From Desulfothermus sp964427155 (GTDB lineage: Bacteria; Desulfobacterota; Desulfovibrionia; Desulfovibrionales; Desulfothermaceae), in the NCBI GenBank assembly GCA_964427155.1, contig CAYRSC010000012.1:1-64000 (forward strand): a stretch of 64,000 nt of DNA, given 5' to 3'. The notes under the pieces were generated by a model that was given only the letters and a program-made list of their open reading frames with translations, was not told the origin of the DNA and did not search any database. A program made the translations under genes and the position numbers. Shown here piece after piece: positions 26,652-35,926 of this stretch (position 1 is its first letter; each line of letters starts with the position of its first letter).

Positions 26652-27692
26652 TTAAAGTCTATTTTCTAGTATCTCACTAAGCATTTTCGCCATGTAGTCA
26701 ACCATGGGGATGAGTTTTGAATAATTCATGTAAAGGGGACCAATGGTGCCTATTATCCCCAGGGGTTCACCTCCCACTCCATAGGGAGAGGAGATAATGC
26801 TCCATTCCTCCAACTCAGAGCCAAAAAACTCCCTTCCAAAGGTTATAAAGATACCCTCTGGATCGTCTATCTTGTCCAGTAATTTTAAAAGTTCAGACCT
26901 TTTTTCCAGAAATTCCAGTAGGGTCTTCATCCTTTCAAGATCCCTTGGGTCTATCCTGTCTATGACCTTAAAGGTGCCTTCCACAAATACCTCTTGATCC
27001 TCTTCCCCCTCACAGGTCTTCTGCGCCAGCTTCAGGGCATTGAAATAGAGGTTGTTAAATCTCTTTCTGGCCTCTTCCATCTCCTTTCTTATCCCTGCCT
27101 TTACTTGGGGAAGGGTTTGTCCCTGGAACTTCTCATTTAGATAGTTGCTAAATTTTATCAGGTCCTCAGGGGTTATCCTGGATTCCTTGAGCCTTATGAT
27201 GCGATTGTGTACCATCCCCCCCTCCAGGACCAGGATGGCCATTACCATACCTGGCCTCACCAGCACAAAGTCTATTTGTTTCCATTTCATAAAGGAGATA
27301 CGGGGGGCCACTGCCATTCCCAGTAGCCTTGTTTCATTAGAGATAAACCTGGAGGTCATCTCAAGTATCTCAGAGAACTCATATTCCCTGGTGTGCTTGA
27401 AGTATTCCTCAATACGCCTCTTTTCCTCCCCCAGAAGTTGGGGCCTAAGGACATAACCCACATAAAATCTTAGGCCCTTTTCCGTGGGTACCCGCCCTGC
27501 TGAGGTGTGGGGTTGTTTTAGATACCCCTTTTCCGTGAGGTCTGCCATTATATTACGCATGGTGGCGGGACTGAGGTGGAGGGAAGACTTTTTAGATACA
27601 TACCTGGAGCCAATAGGGGAGGTGGATTCTATATACCCTTCAACAATAATGGAAAGTACCTCTCTCTCCCGTGGAGTTAGTTCTTCCCACAT
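26652..27692 (-). CDS. hrcA: Heat-inducible transcription repressor HrcA
   Basis: This 346-residue repressor normally binds CIRCE operators and is kept folded by GroE. The winged-helix start LTPREREVLSIIVEGYIEST, then GSRYVSKKSSLHLSPATMRN, and the GAF-like C-terminus are clear. No canonical CIRCE was found in the 200 bases upstream: only a single imperfect half-site near 27737-27745. A TTGACA lies at 27765-27770 on the minus strand without a convincing -10. Control of this operon may differ from the textbook case. Confidence 0.95.
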   Translation of the reverse strand: MWEELTPREREVLSIIVEGYIESTSPIGSRYVSKKSSLHLSPATMRNIMADLTEKGYLKQPHTSAGRVPTEKGLRFYVGYVLRPQLLGEEKRRIEEYFKHTREYEFSEILEMTSRFISNETRLLGMAVAPRISFMKWKQIDFVLVRPGMVMAILVLEGGMVHNRIIRLKESRITPEDLIKFSNYLNEKFQGQTLPQVKAGIRKEMEEARKRFNNLYFNALKLAQKTCEGEEDQEVFVEGTFKVIDRIDPRDLERMKTLLEFLEKRSELLKLLDKIDDPEGIFITFGREFFGSELEEWSIISSPYGVGGEPLGIIGTIGPLYMNYSKLIPMVDYMAKMLSEILENRL

Positions 27693-27895
27693 ATAGAGCC
27701 CCCCTTTTCTTTTTAAGACCCCTTCTACTTCTACTAAATAAGCACTAACAACTGGTTATGGGACTGTCAAGGAAGGGGGGGCATCTCTAATAACTGCACC
27801 TCCCATCTCACTTTATTCATTAAGGGGAATGATGTAGGATATACAGTGGAGCCTTTTAGTTAGTCTCAACTGTTCAGTATGCTTCAAATGAGGGG

Positions 27896-28555
27896 TTATA
27901 GAAAGTTATCTGGAGAGAGGGTTAGATATTGGGTTATTACATCCTGGATATCAGGAAGAGATTCCTGTTGCCACAGGGTGTAGGAGAAGTCAGAGAGCCA
28001 GTTTATATTCTGGGCACTATCTGTATCTATTCCCTTTAGTTGACTCCACGTGGTGATGAAGTCTTCTAGGGTGGAGACTGGGACCTCATCCCCTGCCTGT
28101 TGAAATATTTTATTTACTGAAGTCACATAGTCTTTTAAGGAGGAATAACCCAGTTCTTCATACGTAGAAAGGGCAGTTTGCATCATTAAGTTGGCCAGGT
28201 CCTTATTATCTGTCTTTATCAAGGTGCCATAATTTTCAAAAAGTGTATTTAATGCATCTGTATCTCCATTTTCCACCATGTCCTTTATCATGAGGGCAGA
28301 CATACTGGTGGAGCCTTCTTCATATGCAGCACTCATGGCCTGGATATACTGTGTAAATCCATAAAGGGCATCTTCACTGCCATCCTGTTTCAGTGTCTCA
28401 TATATCTCATTTAGATTCTTTGCGGTAAGGGATATATTTGTGGGAGAGGAAAGCTCTGCTTCCAAGAGTGTCTCGTCCAGGGAATAAGGGTTTTCCTGTT
28501 GGGGCTGGATGGGGAATAGGGTAGAGATGATGAGACCATCGTCTATTCCTATCAT
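27896..28555 (-). CDS. Unrecognised acidic protein
   Basis: This 219-residue, acidic protein is rich in Asp, Glu, Ser and Thr, with no signal peptide, membrane helix or known motif that I recognise. It appears alpha-helical from about residue 40 to the end (for example ALMIKDMVENGDTDALNTLF). The start is well supported by AGGGAGGTGA upstream of the ATG. It stands alone, with about 200 bases on its 3' side and 65 on its 5' side; the latter holds a weak AT-rich inverted repeat at 28587-28615. Function is not assigned. Confidence 0.6.
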   Translation of the reverse strand: MIGIDDGLIISTLFPIQPQQENPYSLDETLLEAELSSPTNISLTAKNLNEIYETLKQDGSEDALYGFTQYIQAMSAAYEEGSTSMSALMIKDMVENGDTDALNTLFENYGTLIKTDNKDLANLMMQTALSTYEELGYSSLKDYVTSVNKIFQQAGDEVPVSTLEDFITTWSQLKGIDTDSAQNINWLSDFSYTLWQQESLPDIQDVITQYLTLSPDNFL

Positions 28556-28620
28556 TTTTCACCTCCCTGAGGTTTTTTATTTAACCTCTCTAATAAAAAA
28601 TATTCATTTTAGAGAAAAAA

Positions 28621-29922
28621 TCAAGCCCTGGTGGAGGATAATAGGGCCCCATAGAAAAACTCTCTTTTAAAAAGAGGATGGAAGGGAGATACCTCTTTGA
28701 TTTTCTGCCATGAGGGATTTTCCCTTAAGAAAGCCTCAATACATCTCTGGTTTTCCTCTGGCATAATAGTGCAGGTGATGTATATTATAACCCCTCCCTT
28801 AGAGAGGGTAGTGGCGGCGGCCTTTAATAATTTAAGCTGGAGGGAGGAAAAGGTCTCTATATCTTCTGGTTTTCTCTTCCATTTTATATCTGGCCTGCGG
28901 GAGAGGACCCCCAGACCAGAACAAGGAACATCCAGGAGGACGGTGGAGGGGGAATTTTTCCCACACAGGGGAATGGTGGCGTCCCACACAAAGAGGGGAG
29001 GAGGGGTTATACCAAGCCTGGCAGTCCCTTTTTTTAACCGTACCAGAGAGCTATGTTTTATATCGCTGGCAAATAGGGAAGAGGTGAGAGAGGATTCCAT
29101 TAGCAGGGATGTCTTTCCCCCTCCCCCTGCACACGCATCCCAGAGGGGAGGAGTCCATTTCTCTGGAGAGAGGAGTTCCAGCACGGTCTGGGATCCTATG
29201 GACTGGCGGGAGATGATACCTCTTTTCTCAAGATGGACCATCTGCTCCCAGGGAAGGGATTCAAAGGCAAATCCCCAGGGGGTCCTGTGAAGGTAGTCCC
29301 CTTGGTTTAGCCACCTTTGATACAGGTCTCTGCCTTCTTCTTTTGAGAGATTTACCCTTATTCCAGTTAGAGGAGGAGATACAGAGGCGGTAAAGAATCT
29401 ATGGGCATTTGCTGGATACAGGGTGAGGATCCTCTCTACCATCCAGGTGGGAAGAGAATAATAAGTACTGCAGAACCGTGTTTTGTTGGGGGTGTGCTCC
29501 CTGTAAAAGGAGGGGGAGAGGTAGATGGATCTGTTTTCATCTATCCTTCTGAGAACCGCATTGGCCAGACGGGTCAGGGAGGGACCAAATATTCCCTTTA
29601 TAAATCCTACATACCAGTTTACTGTGGCATAGGGGGGAATCCTGTCCAGATATAATATCTCATAGGTGCCCAGACTCAGCGCTACCTTCAAAAGACGTGG
29701 AAGTTTTTTGAATCGTGCCCGTATCCTGTGGGCAAGTATAAACTCCAGTCTCTTTTTGAGCCTGAAATATCCATAGCACAGGTGGGATATAAGTCCCCTG
29801 TCTGAGTGGGAGAGGTCCTTTCTGGCCCATTCAATCTCTCCCTGAAGGTCTCTTCCCCCCAGGACCTCTATGATGGTTTCTATTGCCCTTAGCCGTACAT
29901 CAGGCCTTTTGTCTCTGCTCAT
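28621..29922 (-). CDS. rsmB: 16S rRNA m5C967 methyltransferase
   Basis: This 433-residue protein has an N-terminal NusB-like RNA-binding domain (about 5-145) and a SAM methyltransferase. The AGGGGKT SAM loop, DVPCSGLGVLSRRPDIKW and the catalytic TC motif in YITCTIMPEEN are all present. It methylates C967 of 16S rRNA in E. coli. It overlaps the DUF116 gene by 23 bases and belongs to the fmt-def group, a common arrangement. Confidence 0.92.
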   Translation of the reverse strand: MSRDKRPDVRLRAIETIIEVLGGRDLQGEIEWARKDLSHSDRGLISHLCYGYFRLKKRLEFILAHRIRARFKKLPRLLKVALSLGTYEILYLDRIPPYATVNWYVGFIKGIFGPSLTRLANAVLRRIDENRSIYLSPSFYREHTPNKTRFCSTYYSLPTWMVERILTLYPANAHRFFTASVSPPLTGIRVNLSKEEGRDLYQRWLNQGDYLHRTPWGFAFESLPWEQMVHLEKRGIISRQSIGSQTVLELLSPEKWTPPLWDACAGGGGKTSLLMESSLTSSLFASDIKHSSLVRLKKGTARLGITPPPLFVWDATIPLCGKNSPSTVLLDVPCSGLGVLSRRPDIKWKRKPEDIETFSSLQLKLLKAAATTLSKGGVIIYITCTIMPEENQRCIEAFLRENPSWQKIKEVSPFHPLFKREFFYGALLSSTRA

Positions 29923-30721
29923 AAGAGGTATCCACGAATTTTTCCAGGGCCCATCTTATCTGATCAAGGGAGACCAGGGTATCCAGGCAGGGCCCATGGG
30001 GCCTTATATTTAATACCCCGAATACAGGCAGAGGGTAGGTGTCTTGGATCCCCGAGGCAAGGTCCCTCTCACACGCAACCGCCACTATTATAGCGGGACG
30101 ATTTTCCACCACTATCCTCCGGGCTATGGTGCCTCCTGTGGCAATGGCCATTTTTACTCCAAAGGAATCCCTCAGATCCAGAAGGACTCCAATGGGGCAT
30201 CGTCCACATCTTTTGCAATTGTCTATGTTATATGTGAGACGTATGGTGCATTTGCTATTTTGAAGGCAATGGGGCAGTAATAATAATATCCTGTGAGGGG
30301 GATATTTTTTTGCCTCATTTAGCACCATCTCGTTATTTACGTTTATGAAAGAGGCCCGCACCTTTTCTTTTGGTATCCCAAATATTCCCCCTACAAGGGT
30401 CATAAGGGGCAAAAAAAGTTTTATCACCACCCCTCTGGTCTTTTTTGAAAAGAGTACTTCTCTTTTAAGGAGGATACTCAGGATGAGGGATGTGGTACAC
30501 CAGACTATGAGCGAGATTATAAAGAGGACCACAAGTCCCAGGATGATAGGGGCAGCGGGGTGTATGTTGGATAGGCCAACCACGGGTATTATCCAGAAAA
30601 ATACCAGGAAGATGATGACCGCTGCAGAGGTGAGGAAAAGCAGGGCGATAAATACCCTTTTTTTTGCAGAAAATCCTTGTGTTATCTCCTTTTCCAGTTG
30701 AGTGAAGACCTTGTTGTCCAT
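29900..30721 (-). CDS. DUF116 membrane protein
   Basis: This 273-residue protein has two N-terminal transmembrane helices (about 20-42 and 57-83), then a DUF116 domain. The cluster NCKRCGRCPIG suggests metal or Fe-S binding, and a further Cys lies in LLPHCLQNSKC. VACERDLASGI and GVLNIRPHGPC are also conserved in the family. Its function is unknown. It is often found beside fmt and rsmB in Desulfobacterota and clostridia, which fits here: 15 bases after fmt and overlapping rsmB. Confidence 0.85.
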   Translation of the reverse strand: MDNKVFTQLEKEITQGFSAKKRVFIALLFLTSAAVIIFLVFFWIIPVVGLSNIHPAAPIILGLVVLFIISLIVWCTTSLILSILLKREVLFSKKTRGVVIKLFLPLMTLVGGIFGIPKEKVRASFINVNNEMVLNEAKKYPPHRILLLLPHCLQNSKCTIRLTYNIDNCKRCGRCPIGVLLDLRDSFGVKMAIATGGTIARRIVVENRPAIIVAVACERDLASGIQDTYPLPVFGVLNIRPHGPCLDTLVSLDQIRWALEKFVDTSYEQRQKA

Positions 30722-30736
30722 CTTTCCATCTGAGGG

Positions 30737-31666
30737 TTATAGATATCCACAGGAAAATTCCCTGGCAGATAGGATGCGTGAGCCTTGAGGGCGTAATCTT
30801 TTTATCCTGTATATCCTGTCCTCACATGCTATCTCCAGGGCATCTTCTTTGAGTCCAAGCACCTCTCCTGGCCTTGCATCCTCAGGTCTCTCTCTGCCTA
30901 TCTCTCCTGGGAACAGCTGGACATTTATGGTGCGTCCCCTGGCAGAGGTAAACTTGAAGTACGCCATGGGCCAGGGATAGAGCCCCCGTATCTTGTTGTG
31001 GATTATAAGGGCCCTGTTGTGCCAGCTCACTTCTCCCATTTCTTTGGTGAGCTTTGGGGCATAGGATGCCAGGGAATGGTCCTGGGAGATGGGGACTATC
31101 CTTCCCTCTTTTATCTTTTTCAGTGCCTCAATGAGAAGTTCTCCTCCCATTTGGGCCAGTTCATCGTGGAGACTCTGGGCGGTATCCTCAATCCCTATGG
31201 CAAGGGCCCGTTGGAGCAGGATTGGGCCAGTGTCCAGTTCCTTTTCCATCTCCATTATAGTTATCCCTGTAACCTTTTCTCCATTTAGGATGGCCCACTG
31301 TATGGGAGCGGCCCCTCTGTATTTTGGAAGGAGGGATGCGTGAACATTTATGGTCCTGAGGGGAGGGAGATATATTATCTCTTCAGGGAGGAGGAGCCCA
31401 TAGGCCACGACCACAAAGAGATGTGCCCTGAGATTTTTCAGGTGATCTATTATCTCCTTATTCCCTTTGAGTGCAGGAGGTTGAAGTATCTCAATCCCCC
31501 GGGAGAGGGCCAGCTCTTTCACAGGGGTGGCTCTTGGACGTTTCCCCCTTCCCGCAGGGCGATCAGGCTGGGTTATCACTGCCACCACTTCTGCTCCCTC
31601 CCAGGAAAGGAGCCTTTTTAAGATGATGGCAGCAAATTGGGGACTTCCAAAAAAGACTATTCTCAT
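30737..31666 (-). CDS. fmt: Methionyl-tRNA formyltransferase
   Basis: This 309-residue enzyme formylates initiator Met-tRNA from 10-formyl-tetrahydrofolate. It starts MRIVFFGSPQFA; NVHASLLPKYRGAAPIQWAI holds the catalytic Asn, His and Ser region, and DTGPIL the Asp. A C-terminal OB-like domain follows. It overlaps def by 4 bases, so the two opposite-acting enzymes are coupled. Confidence 0.96.
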   Translation of the reverse strand: MRIVFFGSPQFAAIILKRLLSWEGAEVVAVITQPDRPAGRGKRPRATPVKELALSRGIEILQPPALKGNKEIIDHLKNLRAHLFVVVAYGLLLPEEIIYLPPLRTINVHASLLPKYRGAAPIQWAILNGEKVTGITIMEMEKELDTGPILLQRALAIGIEDTAQSLHDELAQMGGELLIEALKKIKEGRIVPISQDHSLASYAPKLTKEMGEVSWHNRALIIHNKIRGLYPWPMAYFKFTSARGRTINVQLFPGEIGRERPEDARPGEVLGLKEDALEIACEDRIYRIKRLRPQGSRILSAREFSCGYL

Positions 31667-32166
31667 CTTCTCTTTTTTTTCATCTTTTTGAGTTTTTTTT
31701 CATACATGCTTCGTCTTAATCTGCCTGCATAGTCTATTATGAGTTTCCCATTTAGGTGATCTATTTCATGCTGTAAACATATGGCCAGCATATCTCTTGC
31801 ATCCAGTGTTTTTTCCTGTCCCTCCAGGTCTGTATATTTTACGTGGATAAGGGAGGACCTCTTTATCTTACACTTAAATCCAGGGAGGCTGAGACATCCT
31901 TCTTCACTTTCTTCCTCTCCCTCTTGCTTTATTATCTCGGGATTTATAAGTACCAGTGGAGAATTTCTCTTTTCTGAGCCAGATATATCCACTGTTACCA
32001 CCCTCTTTAATATCCCCACCTGGGGAGCGGCCAGTCCAATTCCCTTGTTCTCGTACATAACCTCAAACATCTCGCTGGTGAGTTTTTTTGTGTCTTCATC
32101 TATATGATCAATTGGCTCAGCCCTTTTTTGTAGGACTGGATCAGGATAATATATAAGTTGTAGCAT
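31663..32166 (-). CDS. def: Peptide deformylase
   Basis: This 167-residue metalloenzyme removes the formyl group from new proteins. The three motifs are GIGLAAPQ, EEGCLSLPG (metal Cys) and HEIDHLNG (two metal His and the catalytic Glu). I start at the ATG encoding MLQLIYYPDP, which has AGGA five bases upstream and matches family length. A longer reading from 32265 would add 33 unrelated residues and overlap aspS by 85 bases. Confidence 0.94.
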   Translation of the reverse strand: MLQLIYYPDPVLQKRAEPIDHIDEDTKKLTSEMFEVMYENKGIGLAAPQVGILKRVVTVDISGSEKRNSPLVLINPEIIKQEGEEESEEGCLSLPGFKCKIKRSSLIHVKYTDLEGQEKTLDARDMLAICLQHEIDHLNGKLIIDYAGRLRRSMYEKKLKKMKKKRR

Positions 32167-32180
32167 GGCTATCCTGTCCT

Positions 32181-34025
32181 CTATTTTTTCTGGTCCCTGA
32201 GTCTTATTCCAAGTTCCCTTAATTGAGTCTTTTTTACCTGGGAAGGGGCCTCTGTTAATAGACATGCCCCCTTCTGGGTCTTGGGAAATGGGATCACGTC
32301 TCTTATACTGCTTGAGTTGGTCAATAGCATTATTATCCTGTCAAACCCAAAGGCAATGCCTCCATGAGGGGGGGCACCGTGTTTGAGGGCCTCCATGAGG
32401 AAGCCAAACTTTTCCCTGGCCTCTTCCTCCTCTATGCCCAGGGCCTTAAACATCCTCATCTGGATATCTGATCTGTGGATGCGTATGGAACCTCCTCCTA
32501 TTTCATTGCCGTTTAATACCAGGTCATAGGCCCTGGCCCTGGCATCTTCAGGCCGTGTGTCAAAATCCTCTAGACAATGGGGGGTGGGGGAGGTAAAGGG
32601 ATGATGGCAGGCCTCCCATCTATTTTCTTCGTTGTTCCAGCTAAATAGGGGGAAATCTGTTATCCATACAAAATTAAATCTCCCTGAGGGTATGAGATTA
32701 AATCTCTCTGCCAGTCTTACCCTGAGATTCCCAAGGGCATCGTTTACCACCTCTGGAGATGCCGCCTGGAAAAATACAATATCTCCCACCCTTAGCCCCA
32801 GTTCCCTGGAAATGCCCTGTTTTTCCTCGTCACTTAGGAATTTGGCTATGGGGGACTGCCATTCATTTTCCTTTATCTTTATCCATGCAAGTCCCTGTGC
32901 CCCGAATATTTTTACATATTCGGTTAATTCATCAATCTCCTTACGGGTAAGTACGGCCCCTCCATCTACCTTTAGGGCCTTTACTAGGGGCGCCTTTGCA
33001 AAGAGTCTGAATTTAGATCCCCTTACAATATCTGTGATGTCATGGAGATATAGTTCAAATCTGGTATCTGGTTTGTCCACCCCGTATTTTTCAAGGGCCT
33101 GAGAGTATGTCATATGGGGAAAGGGAGTAGATACTTCAATCCCCAGTGTGTCTCTCAGGAGGTTGGCCATCATCTCTTCTGCTAGGGCCATTATGTCCTC
33201 TTCTTCCACAAAACTCATCTCTATGTCTATTTGGGTAAATTCAGGCTGTCTATCTGCCCGCAGGTCCTCATCCCTGAAGCATTTCACTATCTGGTAATAT
33301 CTCTCCATTCCTCCCACCATCAGGAGTTGTTTAAAGAGCTGAGGACTCTGTGGGAGGGCAAAGAATCTCCCTTGATATAACCTGCTTGGGACCAGAAAAT
33401 CCCGTGCTCCTTCAGGGGTGGATCTGGTTAGAAATGGGGTCTCTATTTCCAGAAAATCCCTATTGTTAAGAAAATTACGAATGCTCTGGGCCGCCCTGTG
33501 TCTGAAGATTATATTTTTGCACAGGCTGGGTCTTCTTAGATCCAGATAGCGGTATTTGAGCCGCAGGTTCTCTGATACCTGGATGCGATCCTCTATGAGG
33601 AATGGGGGGGTCTTGGAGATGCTAAGGAGCTTCCACTCCAGTACCACCACCTCTATCTCTCCTGTTACCAGCCTGGGGTTTTCCATGCCCTCTGGTCTTC
33701 TCCTTACCCTTCCTTTTATGGCCAAGACATATTCGGATCTTAGCACATGGGCCTCTTGGTGGGCCCTGGGGTTGTGCTGGGGAGAGAACACCACCTGAGT
33801 GATACCCCACCTGTCTCTGAGGTCAATGAATATGAGCCCTCCATGGTCTCTTCTGTGTTGGACCCACCCCATGAGACATACCTCCTGGTCCAGGTGCTGT
33901 GAGGTGAGTTCTCCACATACATGGGTCCTTTTCCATCCCCCAAGCCCTGTGAGTAATTTCCTGGCCTTTTTCTCTGCCAGGGCTATTTCTTCCTCGGTTT
34001 CCAGAACCTTTTTCTCTTGCTCCAT
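32181..34025 (-). CDS. aspS: Aspartyl-tRNA synthetase
   Basis: This 614-residue bacterial-type class IIb synthetase has an OB anticodon-binding domain (GWVQHRRDHGGLIFIDLRDR), a class II core with FRDEDLRADRQPEFTQIDIEMSF motif 2 and a GIAFGFDRI motif 3, and the bacterial insertion domain. About 32 extra N-terminal residues, charged and helical, precede the usual start; a good ribosome site (AAGGAGTAAGGA) supports them. With GatCA present, it may be non-discriminating, but this cannot be read directly. Confidence 0.95.
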   Translation of the reverse strand: MEQEKKVLETEEEIALAEKKARKLLTGLGGWKRTHVCGELTSQHLDQEVCLMGWVQHRRDHGGLIFIDLRDRWGITQVVFSPQHNPRAHQEAHVLRSEYVLAIKGRVRRRPEGMENPRLVTGEIEVVVLEWKLLSISKTPPFLIEDRIQVSENLRLKYRYLDLRRPSLCKNIIFRHRAAQSIRNFLNNRDFLEIETPFLTRSTPEGARDFLVPSRLYQGRFFALPQSPQLFKQLLMVGGMERYYQIVKCFRDEDLRADRQPEFTQIDIEMSFVEEEDIMALAEEMMANLLRDTLGIEVSTPFPHMTYSQALEKYGVDKPDTRFELYLHDITDIVRGSKFRLFAKAPLVKALKVDGGAVLTRKEIDELTEYVKIFGAQGLAWIKIKENEWQSPIAKFLSDEEKQGISRELGLRVGDIVFFQAASPEVVNDALGNLRVRLAERFNLIPSGRFNFVWITDFPLFSWNNEENRWEACHHPFTSPTPHCLEDFDTRPEDARARAYDLVLNGNEIGGGSIRIHRSDIQMRMFKALGIEEEEAREKFGFLMEALKHGAPPHGGIAFGFDRIIMLLTNSSSIRDVIPFPKTQKGACLLTEAPSQVKKTQLRELGIRLRDQKK

Positions 34026-34031
34026 ACGTCC

Positions 34032-35285
34032 TTACTCCTTAAATTCTGTGATATGGATATCCCTCATGGCAATGGTGTCCTGCCGGGAGAGGGTAAGATC
34101 CCTGATGGTTATTTTGTTCTCTCTTAGCTCTTCTTCCCCCAGAATGAGTACATATCTGGAGCCTATCTTGTTTGCCGCCCTTAGATGGGCCTTTATGCTC
34201 TTTACCTCATAGGTAGAGATACAGGATATCCCGCGTCCTCTCAGGAGAGAGAGGATATGATATGTTGCCTCAAGTCCTTTTTCTTCCAGGGGTGCCAGGT
34301 AACAGAGGGGAGGAGAGGGAGATGGGTCCTCCATGAGAAGCGAGATTCGTTCCATGCCACAGGCAAAACCAATTCCCGGTACATCCGGTCCCCCCAGAAG
34401 CCTCACTAGACCGTCATATCTTCCCCCTCCAGCAATGGCAGACTGGGCCCCTATGTCTCCCGATAGGACCTCAAAGGTGGTTTTTTGATAGTAGTCCAGA
34501 CCCCTTACCAGTTTTTTGTTCAATTTATAGGGGATATGTCTTTGTTCCAGGAGTGAGAGGGTGAGTTCAAAATGGGATCTGCAATCCTCACAGAGAAAGT
34601 CATGGAGGCAGGGTGCCTGAAGGTAGAGGGCCTGACAACCTTCCCGTTTACAATCAAGGGCCCGGAGGGGATTTTTTTCTCTCCTTTTCAGGCAGTCTTC
34701 GCAGAGCTCATCCTTATCTATATTGCCCAGAAACCTCTTTAATGCCTTTATAAAAGAGGGTCTGCATTTTTCACATCCCAGGGAATTTATCTCCAGAGAG
34801 ATATGGGGTAATTTAAGTTTCCCCAGAAATTCCCATAACATGCATATTATCTCCGCATCCAGATAAGGGGATGTGCTCCCAAAGGCCTCCACATTTATCT
34901 GGTGAAATTGCCGCTGTCTTCCCTGCTGGGGGCGCTCATATCGGAACATGGGTCCCAGGGTGAAGAATTTGGAGAGCTTTTCCCTGGTGTATATCCTGTT
35001 TTCTATGTATGCCCTTACCACACCTGCTGTTGCCTCTGGTCTTAGACTAAGAGAACGTCCCTTTCTGTCAGTAAAGGTAAACATCTCTTTTTGAACAATA
35101 TCTGTTTCATCCCCTATGGAGCGGGCAAATACCTCTGTTTTTTCCAGAAGGGGTAGTCTTATTTCTTGAAAACCATAGAGGGGAAATATCCTTCTGGCCT
35201 CCTCTTCCATCTGGAGATATTTATATATCTCAGGGGGAAATATATCGGAAAATCCTTTAATCTTTTTTATCATGACAGGGTTCAC
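34032..35285 (-). CDS. hisS: Histidyl-tRNA synthetase
   Basis: This 417-residue class IIa synthetase has motif 2 FRYERPQQGRQRQFHQ, the His A region GLDYYQKTTFEV, and SAIAGGGRYDGL, and ends in an anticodon-binding domain. A CEKC, CEDC, CDC, and CEDC series around residues 160-225 gives an unusual number of Cys in the insertion domain, as in several bacterial HisRS forms. It is six bases from aspS, a frequent pairing. Confidence 0.95.
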   Translation of the reverse strand: MNPVMIKKIKGFSDIFPPEIYKYLQMEEEARRIFPLYGFQEIRLPLLEKTEVFARSIGDETDIVQKEMFTFTDRKGRSLSLRPEATAGVVRAYIENRIYTREKLSKFFTLGPMFRYERPQQGRQRQFHQINVEAFGSTSPYLDAEIICMLWEFLGKLKLPHISLEINSLGCEKCRPSFIKALKRFLGNIDKDELCEDCLKRREKNPLRALDCKREGCQALYLQAPCLHDFLCEDCRSHFELTLSLLEQRHIPYKLNKKLVRGLDYYQKTTFEVLSGDIGAQSAIAGGGRYDGLVRLLGGPDVPGIGFACGMERISLLMEDPSPSPPLCYLAPLEEKGLEATYHILSLLRGRGISCISTYEVKSIKAHLRAANKIGSRYVLILGEEELRENKITIRDLTLSRQDTIAMRDIHITEFKE

Positions 35286-35380
35286 CTTCTTCTGGAGATG
35301 AATGGATAAAGTTAGACCAACGCCTTTTAGATGTCAAAGATAATGTAGGACTTGGGAAGGGTATTTTAGTTGAAAGACTT

Positions 35381-35926
35381 TCACATGTTGCAGGTGTCCC
35401 TGCATTCACAGCTTAGCTGAGAAAGGGCATAGAATATCCTCTCCTCTTTTGCCCTTTTCTCTGGGGTGAGGGATATCCTTTCTCTGCTCTGTCCCATCTC
35501 CTCAAGCCTATCCCAGGGGATAAAATCCTTATAGGCCTTCTTATCTATAACTTCTCCGCTCTTTATATCCAGAAGGATATATTGCTGAGTATCTGTGACT
35601 ATCCCAAAGATTGCTGGCTGGGGAGAGAGAAGTCTTCCCATGGATATGCACTCCCTTACATAGGTCTCTATTTCTCCTGCACAAAACATTACTATAGAGA
35701 AAGGAGAGCCCTCTTTATATACCACAAAGTCCACTATCCGGGAAAAATCCCTTTCTCCTATGGTTATGGTGATGGTCTCTTTGGACCTTATCTCTCCTTT
35801 GGGATATCCCTTTTCCTCCACCATCATTTTTACTATCTCCTGTCTGAGGTCCTCATAGGTGGTGGCATCTATTTCCTTCCCTGAGAGATAATCCCTTAGC
35901 TTAAATCCCAGCTTTACTTCATGCAT
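35381..35926 (-). CDS. HsdR_N-like protein with altered nuclease motif
   Basis: This 181-residue protein resembles the stand-alone type I restriction R-subunit N-terminal domain (HSDR_N_2): YEDLRQEIVKMMVEEKGYPKGEI, then a nuclease-like core RIVDFVVYKEGSPFSIVMFCAG. Active members have Asp, then Glu-x-Lys in the next strand; here that strand reads IVMFCAG, so Glu and Lys are missing and activity is doubtful. The C-terminal end has CECRDTCNM. It overlaps the GGDEF gene by 13 bases, so the two are coupled. No other restriction gene is near. Confidence 0.65.
   Translation of the reverse strand: MHEVKLGFKLRDYLSGKEIDATTYEDLRQEIVKMMVEEKGYPKGEIRSKETITITIGERDFSRIVDFVVYKEGSPFSIVMFCAGEIETYVRECISMGRLLSPQPAIFGIVTDTQQYILLDIKSGEVIDKKAYKDFIPWDRLEEMGQSRERISLTPEKRAKEERIFYALSQLSCECRDTCNM

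Noticed and set aside
27737..27745. CIRCE-like half-site
   Set aside because: Only one imperfect arm was found and the second arm is missing at the required spacing.
32167..32265. 33-residue extension of peptide deformylase
   Set aside because: It overlaps aspS by 85 bases and is not family-like; a better start with a ribosome site lies at 32166.
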